Made by a program: the position numbers and the translations under genes. The notes beneath the pieces were generated by a model. It was not told the origin of the DNA. It worked only from the letters and a program-made list of their open reading frames with translations, and searched no databases. A stretch of DNA of 5,711 nt from an uncultured Bacteroidales bacterium (lineage in GTDB: Bacteria > Bacteroidota > Bacteroidia > Bacteroidales > Muribaculaceae), in the NCBI GenBank assembly GCA_947176515.1, contig CAMWQZ010000105.1, positions 1 through 5,711 of the forward strand, written 5' to 3'. This document shows positions 1 through 5,359 of this stretch, one piece after another; the first letter of the stretch is position 1, and each line of letters starts with the position of its first letter.

Positions 1-1458
1 TTACTCCAGATGGTGCCGCAGTATCGTGGTACGGTTATGAATTTTTATGACGTCACAGCCAAGGTGCGCTACACTCCCCGACCGGGCGACTATCTGGACT
101 TGTCATTTGATATAGGCCACGACAATATGGCAATCAAAAGGGTTATGGGGCTTTACTGGGGTAATCTGGGAGCGTCGCTCAACTGGCGCACACGCCGCAG
201 CGACCATCTAACATTCACTACCACGGCTGCATTTACAAACTATGCCCCCAAGATGACAATGACGGCTATGAATCTTGACCAGACATTGAAAGAGTATATA
301 CATAATTTTTCAGTCAATGAAGAAGTGCAGATAACAGCCGGCGACTCACATATCATAGAAGTAGGTGTTCGCTCAGAGCTTTTGAGAGTCAAATCAGCAG
401 AAATGGAAGTCGCAGGCAACCGAGAGAGAGAAATCCGTTCGGGTTGGCAAAATGCTGCGTGGGCTAACTACGAAACTGAGTTTGCCAGGCACTTTGCTAT
501 ATCATTGGGTGTAAGACTTAGCCTATTTTCTGCCTTACCAGGCAACGCATATCACGACTTCGTTTCGTCAAGCGAAGCGGCGCCAGATTTCAGAAGTCAC
601 ACCTACATTAACGTAGAGCCTCGTATCAACCTGAAATACAACCTATCATCCCACCATAACGTCAAATTAGGTTATAGCATCACGACACAAAACCTCCACT
701 CTATCCGTTCAAGCGCCACAAGCTTTCCCTTTGACCGCTACGCAATTACATCAGCCTCAGTAAAGCCGGAAAAAGCCTCGCAATATGGCATTGGCTATGC
801 AGGCATGACAGGCGATGGCGCGTTTGACTGGTCAGCCGAAGGCTACTACAAATCACTGTCAAATGTATATGACTTTGCCGACGGACGCACGATGTTTTCG
901 CGCATCAACATTGAAAGCATAATCCTCGGAGGCCAGGGACGCAGCTGGGGCGCTGAATTTATGGTGCGTAAAAACACAGGCGCGCTCACAGGCTGGATTT
1001 CTTACACGATTTCAAAAACTCAGACCAAAATTGCCGGTATCAATGACGGACGATGGTATGACGCTACCAACGACCGCCGCCATGACTTTGCTATAACGGC
1101 AATATACTCGCTCAATAAACGCTGGTCGCTGTCAGGCTCATGGATTTACTCATCAGGTCAGCCGTTGACAGCCCCCGATGTGAAATATCAGCTCGACGGC
1201 ACGACATATTACTATTATTCGCAGCGTAACGGTTACCGCACACCACCAATCCACCGTCTCGACCTGTCGGCGATATGCACCCGTGAAGGCAAACGTTTCA
1301 CGACGCAATGGGCATTCGGAGTCTACAACGCCTACTGCCGGTACAATCCATACGTAATCTATTTCGAAGACGACTCCACTAAGCCATCGGGCACGCGAGC
1401 CGTCCAACAGGCGCTTTTTGGCCTTATTCCTTTCGTATCATACACCATCCAATTCTAA
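1..1458 (+). CDS. TonB-dependent outer-membrane receptor, C-terminal part (5' end outside window)
   Basis: The reading frame is open from the first base, so the true start lies upstream; the ATG at position 10 is only an internal Met. The 485 residues seen are a run of alternating amphipathic strands typical of a TonB-dependent receptor beta-barrel. Family-like landmarks are an EPRINLKY-type strand (about nt 616-640), a Y-S-x-x-x-Q-N-L-H segment (about 673-700), a SWGAEF strand followed by W-x-S-Y-T (about 943-1010), a DRRHD-F element (about 1072-1090) and a W-x-Y-x-S-G-Q-P-L-T-x-P turn (about 1141-1180). The chain ends in Y-T-I-Q-F, with the terminal Phe expected of an outer-membrane barrel recognised by the BAM complex. 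The plug and any carboxypeptidase-like N-terminal domain are outside the window. The lipoprotein gene starts one base after the stop, an arrangement common for this receptor subtype in Bacteroidetes. Transport of a ligand across the outer membrane using TonB energy is known for the family; the ligand cannot be inferred. Confidence 0.92.
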   Translation, partial: LLQMVPQYRGTVMNFYDVTAKVRYTPRPGDYLDLSFDIGHDNMAIKRVMGLYWGNLGASLNWRTRRSDHLTFTTTAAFTNYAPKMTMTAMNLDQTLKEYIHNFSVNEEVQITAGDSHIIEVGVRSELLRVKSAEMEVAGNREREIRSGWQNAAWANYETEFARHFAISLGVRLSLFSALPGNAYHDFVSSSEAAPDFRSHTYINVEPRINLKYNLSSHHNVKLGYSITTQNLHSIRSSATSFPFDRYAITSASVKPEKASQYGIGYAGMTGDGAFDWSAEGYYKSLSNVYDFADGRTMFSRINIESIILGGQGRSWGAEFMVRKNTGALTGWISYTISKTQTKIAGINDGRWYDATNDRRHDFAITAIYSLNKRWSLSGSWIYSSGQPLTAPDVKYQLDGTTYYYYSQRNGYRTPPIHRLDLSAICTREGKRFTTQWAFGVYNAYCRYNPYVIYFEDDSTKPSGTRAVQQALFGLIPFVSYTIQF

Positions 1459-1459
1459 G

Positions 1460-2266
1460 ATGAATAGACTGACACGCCATATCTTAATAGTTCTCGCAAT
1501 TCTGTCCTTACATTCATGCAAGAAAGACCTTGATATAAAATACAAAGACATTGAGCCCATAACCGTAATCGAAGGTCAACTCACACTGCAGGGTGCAAAC
1601 GTAAGAATAACCATGACAACCCCAATGGATGAGCCGATGGACACCACTCTGCTCACTGATGCGACCGTGACACTAACCGACCTCACTGACGGGACGAGTG
1701 AAACACTATTGCCCGACCGCAAAGGCGTATTCATCGGCTCAACTGCCGGAACTCCCGGCCATGACTATGAGCTAAAAGTAATACGCGACGGTAAAAGTTA
1801 TGTCTCTCGCTGCGAAATGGCTGCACCGACTGACCTTCTATCCCTCGAATTTAACTGGATAAAAATGCCTTACGACAAAGTAGCAGTTCTACAAGTGACA
1901 TTCACTGAGAACGCGTCGGTCGACGGCGACTGCTATTGGGTGCGTCTGTATCGTAACGGCAAAGCATATATGTGGAATATCATCACCGATTTATATGCCG
2001 CCAACGGCATAATCAACGATGTATTCATGACTTCGCGCCGAGACCTTGACAAAGAAGACGAAGAGACGGCGCTGCGCGACGGTGACGTGGTGGCTGCCTC
2101 AGTGTCGCCAATCAGCCGGGAAATGTATGACTATCTTGAAGCAGTCTCATCTGACAGCAATGGTCCGGCTCTTTTCGCCGGTGATTTCTGCCTTGGCTAC
2201 TTCCTCGCATCCCCAACTGTGACGTCATCAATCACCTTCCACCCCGACGAAATTAAAGATTACTAA
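1460..2266 (+). CDS. DUF4249-like outer-membrane lipoprotein, partner of the upstream TonB receptor
   Basis: This is a 268-residue lipoprotein of the DUF4249 type. I chose the ATG at 1460 over the in-frame ATG at 1418 because it puts a clean lipoprotein signal at the N-terminus: basic MNRLTRH, a hydrophobic stretch (residues 8-16) and the lipobox LHSC with the lipidated Cys at residue 20. The earlier start would add 14 residues encoded inside the receptor gene. KKDLD follows the Cys; acidic residues just after the Cys are associated with surface export in some Bacteroidetes, so surface exposure is possible but unproven. Residues 30-110 look like a beta-rich, Ig-like domain (E-G-Q-L-T, then V-T-L-T-D). 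The ending with G-D-F-C-L-G-Y-F-x-A-S resembles the G-G-x-G-Y-F signature near the C-terminus of DUF4249 proteins. Only one base separates it from the receptor stop and no Shine-Dalgarno is visible, so translational coupling is likely. Its biochemical role is unknown; a ligand-binding or receptor-accessory role is inferred from context. Confidence 0.82.
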   Translation: MNRLTRHILIVLAILSLHSCKKDLDIKYKDIEPITVIEGQLTLQGANVRITMTTPMDEPMDTTLLTDATVTLTDLTDGTSETLLPDRKGVFIGSTAGTPGHDYELKVIRDGKSYVSRCEMAAPTDLLSLEFNWIKMPYDKVAVLQVTFTENASVDGDCYWVRLYRNGKAYMWNIITDLYAANGIINDVFMTSRRDLDKEDEETALRDGDVVAASVSPISREMYDYLEAVSSDSNGPALFAGDFCLGYFLASPTVTSSITFHPDEIKDY

Positions 2267-2303
2267 AAAAGTCCAGTCGCCTTCATCACGAAGGCAACTG
2301 GAC
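2265..2303 (-). terminator. Rho-independent terminator of the sigma/DUF4252 operon, possibly bidirectional
   Basis: Two 14-base arms (2271-2284 and 2290-2303) enclose the loop ATCAC. On the - strand the hairpin is followed by six T residues (complement of 2265-2270), the classic intrinsic layout. The one imperfect pair (2278/2296) is C-A in + strand RNA but a G-U wobble in - strand RNA, so the stem is fully paired only for transcripts from the DUF4252 side. On the + strand the hairpin is followed by GTAAAAAC rather than a T-run, so it would be weaker there, though it lies directly behind the lipoprotein stop. The T-run overlaps the lipoprotein stop codon. Confidence 0.8.
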
Positions 2304-2361
2304 GTAAAAACAATCCATATATTTATTTTAACTTAAATTTTTATTTCAGAAGGATAAGGAA

Positions 2362-2880
2362 TCAGCGTTTCTTCATAGCTTTCACTACATCATCAAGAGT
2401 GAAATTGCCACTGAACACTATTACTTTGCACGACTTCGGATCATCGTACAAAAGCAATAATTCTGCAGGCACAACTTCATTATCTTTCTTAACTTCTTTC
2501 TTATGAAAAAATAATTCTGTAGTCGAATAATTATTCTGCAACCTGAGCAAACGCTCAAAGCCTGATTTCTGCACCAATGTCATCATAGTCCCCTGCAAAC
2601 TATTTTTATGCGAAAGCTCCACACCAACAATCTGGATAGATGATAATTTATCTATCAGAGAACTGCCATTAATACCGTTGATTTGAGAAAGCAAATCCTT
2701 AGTATCGACGACCTTCATCATAGCTTTTGAAACATATACATACGATATAAACATTTTACTGCGGTTATACTGCACATACTCATCCAAAATCTTAGATGCT
2801 GTTATATTTTCATCGCTTTGTTGTGCAAAAGATGAAATAAAAAGACCAAGACATAAAAATAGAATCGCAATTTTTTTCAT
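2362..2880 (-). CDS. DUF4252-like secreted protein, last gene of the ECF sigma operon
   Basis: The 172-residue product begins with a standard signal peptide: MKK, a hydrophobic core at residues 4-17, and a likely signal peptidase I cut after S-F-A (residue 19), leaving QQSDE at the mature N-terminus. Cys10 sits in the hydrophobic core, too early for a normal lipobox, so I do not call it a lipoprotein. The mature part alternates helices (25-60) with strands and has a Y-V-Y-V-S-K-x-M segment, a V-E-L-S-H-K segment near the middle, and a C-terminal V-I-V-F-S-G-N-F-T-L-D-D-V-V-K ending. Size, signal peptide and position behind an ECF sigma/anti-sigma-like pair match DUF4252 proteins of Bacteroidetes, whose function is unknown. 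It starts 38 bases after the membrane protein gene with no terminator between, so it is probably co-transcribed. The gene looks more AT-rich than its neighbours. A cell-envelope sensor or effector of the sigma pathway is inference only. Confidence 0.8.
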   Translation of the reverse strand: MKKIAILFLCLGLFISSFAQQSDENITASKILDEYVQYNRSKMFISYVYVSKAMMKVVDTKDLLSQINGINGSSLIDKLSSIQIVGVELSHKNSLQGTMMTLVQKSGFERLLRLQNNYSTTELFFHKKEVKKDNEVVPAELLLLYDDPKSCKVIVFSGNFTLDDVVKAMKKR

Positions 2881-2918
2881 AGCTTACAATCGTTTAATCC
2901 AAACTAATATAATGATAC

Positions 2919-3296
2919 TCACAAGGTAATAACCGCATTCTTCATATCTCCAATGTCATCGTTGACTTGCTCAAGTTCGGCAAAACTTTGGTCAAAACTT
3001 TGCTGAAGCATTTGCATGGCATAATCTATAGCCCTTGCTGCGTCTTCGGGATTTGTATATGTGTCAGCAATCGTATATGTCTGAACTGGCGCCGGGGTTA
3101 TATCAAATGAGTTGAAAACCAAAATTCCTGCAAACACACCGACCAAAGCAATCACACATGCGCTTGCCACACACATTGCGCGTCTGCGTCTATGCTGCGA
3201 CTCGTCAGCCGCCCAGCCGTCAATAGTATTGCTCAGTCTCTCTTCCAAACCGCAGGGAACATCGACATTGTCAATATAATCTTTATCTATTCTCAT
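2919..3296 (-). CDS. Single-span membrane protein, probable anti-sigma factor
   Basis: This 125-residue protein is not one I recognise by sequence. It has a short N-terminal domain (1-34) with Cys15 and many acidic residues, an arginine cluster H-R-R-R-R (35-39), one hydrophobic span (about 40-61) and a C-terminal domain (62-125). Positive residues before the span predict N-terminus in the cytoplasm and C-terminus in the periplasm, the topology of membrane anti-sigma factors. The periplasmic part has a proline-containing linker (T-P-A-P, 67-70) and then a helix rich in Gln, Glu and Asp (about 84-118) that could form a coiled coil. Its ATG overlaps the sigma stop codon by four bases (ATGA, 3293-3296), so the pair is translationally coupled, as is usual for sigma/anti-sigma pairs. 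The cytoplasmic part is short for a classical anti-sigma domain and shows no His-x3-Cys-x2-Cys zinc motif. The regulatory role rests on topology and position. Confidence 0.7.
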   Translation of the reverse strand: MRIDKDYIDNVDVPCGLEERLSNTIDGWAADESQHRRRRAMCVASACVIALVGVFAGILVFNSFDITPAPVQTYTIADTYTNPEDAARAIDYAMQMLQQSFDQSFAELEQVNDDIGDMKNAVITL

Positions 3297-3799
3297 AATT
3301 TCGATTTATTTGAAAATCGTTGTTTAATCTTGTTTTTGGCTCTCATCACCAATATCCTGATGCTTCCGGGTGTCAGCCCTGTAATCGAGCCAATCTCTTT
3401 ATAATTTCTGTCTTCGAGGATATGCATCCTTATAACCTTTTGCTCTTTGGGAGGCAACTCACCGATGAAATCTTCCAATTGGGCCAATTCTTCCTGGTCG
3501 TCAAACTGCTGTGATATGTCAGTAGCTGCAGTCACATTCTGAGCCTCGGCGAGAGGTATCGATTGGCCATCGGCTCCATTAGCCCGAACTTTATCATAGA
3601 ATATCCGCCTCATAACCGTTGCCATAAAAGCCTCGTGATTACTGATGTCGGCTATTCGGTCGCGGATTTGCCAAATTTTAAGATACAAGTCCTGCAACAA
3701 ATCTTCAGCATCTTGAGGATCTGATGTCAGCACAAAGGCGAGCTGATAGAGCCTTTTGTGGTAAGCCAGGTAACGTTTCTTAAATTCGTCTGCAGTCAT
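3293..3799 (-). CDS. ECF-type RNA polymerase sigma factor
   Basis: This 168-residue protein has the two-domain layout of extracytoplasmic-function sigma factors and is of normal length. Region 2 spans about residues 7-75 and includes the D-A-E-D-L-L-Q-D-x-Y-x-K-I-W core (30-43), used for binding the core enzyme beta' subunit and the -10 element, and the F-M-A-T-V-M-R-R stretch (58-65). A variable acidic linker (about 76-112) follows. Region 4 (about 113-162) has L-P-P-K-E-Q-K-V-I (115-123) and the helix-turn-helix Y-K-E-I-G-S-I-T-G-L-T-P-G-S-I-R (133-148), which should read the -35 element. There is no sigma region 1.1 or 3, and no extra C-terminal domain. The next gene overlaps it by four bases and is a probable membrane anti-sigma factor. 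A good ECF-type promoter lies about 40 bases upstream, suggesting autoregulation. The ATG at 3799 is preceded by a weak purine run (AAAG). Target genes and signal are unknown. Confidence 0.93.
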   Translation of the reverse strand: MTADEFKKRYLAYHKRLYQLAFVLTSDPQDAEDLLQDLYLKIWQIRDRIADISNHEAFMATVMRRIFYDKVRANGADGQSIPLAEAQNVTAATDISQQFDDQEELAQLEDFIGELPPKEQKVIRMHILEDRNYKEIGSITGLTPGSIRILVMRAKNKIKQRFSNKSKL

Positions 3800-3838
3800 T
3801 GTAACTTTATCAAGCGAGATTTTCCCACTCTAAAATAA

Positions 3839-3865
3839 TGACGTAATTTTTGTATCGTTTGTTAC
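3839..3865 (-). promoter_or_regulatory. Candidate ECF-type promoter of the sigma operon
   Basis: Reading the - strand, TGTAACA contains a GTAAC word (complement of 3861-3865). It is followed by exactly 17 bases and then CGTCA (complement of 3839-3843). ECF sigma factors commonly recognise a -35 with an AAC core and a -10 with CGT, separated by about 16-17 bases, so this fits a self-regulated promoter. The predicted leader before the ATG at 3799 would be about 30 bases. It lies just downstream of the yqgE terminator, as expected for an independent operon. The match is by eye; no transcript evidence is available. Confidence 0.55.
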
Positions 3866-3876
3866 ATTCTTACCAT

Positions 3877-3913
3877 AAAAATAGCGGCGACACTCAGCCC
3901 AGAGTATCGCCGC
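3877..3913 (-). terminator. Rho-independent terminator of the yqgE-like gene
   Basis: Two 12-base arms (3884-3895 and 3902-3913) with a GC-rich base (GCGGCGA/TCGCCGC) enclose a six-base loop. On the - strand the hairpin is followed by TATTTTTATGG, a short T-run (complement of 3877-3881). The single imperfect pair (3891/3906) is a G-U wobble in - strand RNA and a C-A mismatch in + strand RNA, which agrees with termination of the gene whose stop is at 3939. It separates yqgE from the sigma operon promoter. Confidence 0.8.
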
Positions 3914-3938
3914 CCCAAATATATTTTCAATTTACAGA

Positions 3939-4550
3939 TTAATTCGACCTTACGTCGCGAGGGAAGAATCGCCATGCGCGGTAAGCCTCGCCCATGCGGC
4001 GCACGAAACGATGCCAGTATGAATCCTGCTCACCTTTAAGTAACAGTGATAAATCAGCCGGCGCATCTGCCACGGCCCATGTTTCACTATTAAGTTCTTC
4101 GCGTAACTGAGGTGAATCCCAGCCGCTGTAACCGATAAAGAAGCGAATCACGCCATCGAGCGGATAGCCGCTATTGACATAGTCCATCGCTGCTTCAAAA
4201 TCGCCGCCTAAATATAAGCCGGGGGCAAATTCCTTAGCTCCGGGGAAGATATCGGGACCAAGAGTGTGCATAAAAACCATGCGGTCCTGACCGATTGGGC
4301 CACCACAATACACCGGTACATCTGTGCCCTTGTTTACTCCATCAAGATATTCGTCGAGAGTGTGACCAGTAGGGACATTCATTACCAACCCGAGCGCACC
4401 GTCTTCTGGAGTATAATCTACAAGTGTGATTACACCGTGGTTGAAATATGACTCGGAAAGAAACGGTTCGGCAATCAGGAGTGAACCTGGAGCAATTGCG
4501 GCCGGTCTGACGGTACGTATTTTAAGTATTGTGGTCGAAAAGTCTTTCAT
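3939..4550 (-). CDS. yqgE: YqgE/AlgH family protein (UPF0301)
   Basis: The 203-residue product matches the YqgE/AlgH family in length and motif order. After a roughly 20-residue lead come P-G-S-L-L-I-A-E-P-F (21-30) and Y-F-N-H-G-V-I-T-L-V-D (35-45), then the hallmark G-A-L-G-L-V-M-N (51-58), the glycine turn Y-C-G-G-P (81-85), G-L-Y-L-G-G-D (111-117), and R-F-F-I-G-Y-S-G-W (136-144) followed by Q-L (148-149). The C-terminal tail (about 176-203) is basic and aromatic. There is no signal peptide or membrane span, so it is cytosolic. In Proteobacteria the family member AlgH was linked to alginate regulation and yqgE often sits beside yqgF, but the molecular function is not established and yqgF is not here. 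The ATG at 4550 gives the length usual for Bacteroidetes members; no Shine-Dalgarno is clear. It has its own terminator downstream and a 151-base spacer upstream, so it is probably monocistronic. Confidence 0.93.
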   Translation of the reverse strand: MKDFSTTILKIRTVRPAAIAPGSLLIAEPFLSESYFNHGVITLVDYTPEDGALGLVMNVPTGHTLDEYLDGVNKGTDVPVYCGGPIGQDRMVFMHTLGPDIFPGAKEFAPGLYLGGDFEAAMDYVNSGYPLDGVIRFFIGYSGWDSPQLREELNSETWAVADAPADLSLLLKGEQDSYWHRFVRRMGEAYRAWRFFPRDVRSN

Positions 4551-4554
4551 CTCT

Positions 4555-4586
4555 CGAAAATATTAAATGGTTGAACGAAGTTACAA
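4555..4586 (-). promoter_or_regulatory. Weak candidate housekeeping promoter before yqgE
   Basis: On the - strand, TATTTTCG (complement of 4555-4562) resembles the Bacteroidetes -7 element TAnnTTTG with one mismatch. A TTG (complement of 4584-4586) lies 21 bases upstream, where the -33 element is expected. It ends only four bases before the ATG at 4550, so transcription from it would begin at or very near the start codon. AT-rich DNA gives such matches by chance, so this is tentative. Confidence 0.3.
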
Positions 4587-4606
4587 TGTTGTTACATTGT
4601 AGTAAC
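4580..4606. repeat. Phased GTTAC/GTAAC words around an inverted repeat, possible operator
   Basis: GTTAC occurs at 4580-4584 and 4591-4595, and its complement form GTAAC at 4602-4606, each step exactly 11 bases, about one helical turn. Within this block ACAATG (4583-4588 region) and CATTGT (4595-4600) form an inverted repeat around a six-base centre. The block is 30 bases upstream of the yqgE start and overlaps the candidate -33 element, a usual place for an operator. A hairpin is also possible, but no T-run follows on the yqgE strand, so I do not read it as the terminator of the upstream glycosylase gene. Confidence 0.45.
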
Positions 4607-4701
4607 AAGCAATACATTCAAATGGATTTCGAAAGTATGAAAATAATTACATTTTTCTAATACACACCTACTCCACAATTAGTTAAGTCAAATAAAAATT
4701 G
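4607..4701. other. AT-rich intergenic DNA between the glycosylase and yqgE genes
   Basis: No coding region, RNA gene or convincing terminator is seen here. There is a loose ACAATT-N16-AATTGT inverted repeat (4675-4702) reaching the glycosylase stop codon, and one more GTTAC word at 4701-4705. On the - strand TACTTTCG (around 4629-4636) is another one-mismatch -7-like word, but no TTG sits at the right distance. Confidence 0.5.
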
Positions 4702-5283
4702 TTACAAAATCCCGGCTCCATGAAAGAGATTGGCATAATACTCGGCTTTGGCTTCGAGTTTCATCGGGAAAGCGCGACTCGTCGACGGCATACGCCATAT
4801 GTCGAGACCGTCTGGACTTATGACATGTTGCCCCATTTTGGGTAGCTCAGTATTGGTCAGTTCTGCAATCACCCCGGCAGCCTTCTCGCCGGTGGTTGCT
4901 ATGGTCTTGCATAGCGGCATCAATGCCAAAAGGTCGTAAAGTGGAACTGGCTCAACGATTTCAAGAAACTTGTCTGACGCATTGCCTTTCAAACGTCTCA
5001 CTTTACGCGCCGTGTCGTTGAGCGCGATACCTTTTTCATTAAGCAAACGCTTTATCGCTTCGACATCGAAATCCTTGCTGCCCTCTTTGCGAAGTGCATC
5101 ACGATTGCCGAAAAATATCAGTCCCATCATCGGCCAAAAATCATTAGTGCGGTTAGGATAGTAAAAATCCATTGACCATCGCTTAGGCTGTGGCGGAAAT
5201 GTACCCATCACCAGCACCCTGGCATTGGCCGGTATATATGGCGGCCAAGGATGGCTTTCAAGTTCAATATTATTGTTTTCCAT
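4702..5283 (-). CDS. Uracil-DNA glycosylase superfamily protein
   Basis: The 193-residue protein carries the two signature segments of the uracil-DNA glycosylase superfamily. The first is A-R-V-L-V-M-G-T-F-P-P (21-31), a strand leading to the first active-site loop, followed by F-Y-Y-P-N-R-T-N-D-F-W-P-M-M (40-53). The second is M-P-S-T-S-R-A (165-171), the motif-2 position where related enzymes have a P-S-T-S or H-P-S loop that inserts into DNA. A central strand C-K-T-I-A-T-T-G-E-K-A-A (125-136) fits the fold. The family removes damaged or deaminated bases in base-excision repair; the layout most resembles the Mug-like and deoxyinosine-glycosylase-like branch (the Y-Y-x-x-x-x-N-x-F-W segment). 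The usual Asn/Asp/Glu of the first loop is replaced by T-F-P-P, so the catalytic residue, if any, may lie in the Asn-containing 44-47 stretch. Substrate is uncertain. No signal peptide; it is cytosolic. It starts 22 bases after the cupin terminator with no clear Shine-Dalgarno. Confidence 0.83.
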   Translation of the reverse strand: MENNNIELESHPWPPYIPANARVLVMGTFPPQPKRWSMDFYYPNRTNDFWPMMGLIFFGNRDALRKEGSKDFDVEAIKRLLNEKGIALNDTARKVRRLKGNASDKFLEIVEPVPLYDLLALMPLCKTIATTGEKAAGVIAELTNTELPKMGQHVISPDGLDIWRMPSTSRAFPMKLEAKAEYYANLFHGAGIL

Positions 5284-5300
5284 ATCGGTATATATAATAA

Positions 5301-5335
5301 GAAAAGTGTCTGTCTCTAACAGCAGAGGCAGACAC
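5301..5335 (-). terminator. Rho-independent terminator of the cupin gene
   Basis: Arms of 12 bases (5306-5317 and 5324-5335, GTGTCTG.../...CAGACAC) enclose a six-base loop. On the - strand the hairpin is followed by TTTTCTTATTATATATA. The imperfect pair 5313/5328 is T-G on the + strand, hence an A-C mismatch in - strand RNA, so the stem is slightly weaker on the expected strand; seven base pairs at the foot remain perfect. It lies 24 bases after the cupin stop and 22 before the glycosylase ATG. The glycosylase gene therefore either has a promoter hidden in this tail or depends on read-through. Confidence 0.7.
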
Positions 5336-5359
5336 CATCTATTAAAATACTGATCGTCA

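Noticed and set aside
1153..1407. 84-codon open frame on the - strand
   Set aside because: It lies wholly inside the receptor barrel gene, has no recognisable domain, and is Trp/Val/Cys-rich as an antisense frame would be.
1418..1459. In-frame upstream ATG for the DUF4249-like gene
   Set aside because: It adds 14 residues inside the receptor gene and pushes the lipoprotein signal away from the N-terminus; the ATG at 1460 gives a normal signal and lipobox.
49..2227. Two TGACGTCA palindromes (near 48-55 and 2220-2227)
   Set aside because: Both lie inside coding sequence, are only eight bases and have no shared context; chance is the simplest account.
2900..2907. TTAGTTTG on the - strand as a -7 element for the DUF4252-like gene
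   Set aside because: The only upstream TTG is about 14 bases away, too close for the usual 19-21-base spacing, and the gene is better explained as part of the sigma operon.
3192..3514. Two overlapping open frames on the + strand
   Set aside because: They are antisense to the anti-sigma-like and sigma genes, which have strong family features; no ribosome site or domain.
4266..4451. Short + strand open frame
   Set aside because: Antisense to the conserved core of yqgE.
4675..4702. ACAATT-N16-AATTGT as a terminator for the glycosylase gene
   Set aside because: The stem is six AT-rich pairs with a long loop, too weak to be called a terminator.
4748..5161. Two 63-codon + strand frames
   Set aside because: Antisense to the glycosylase gene, no supporting signals.
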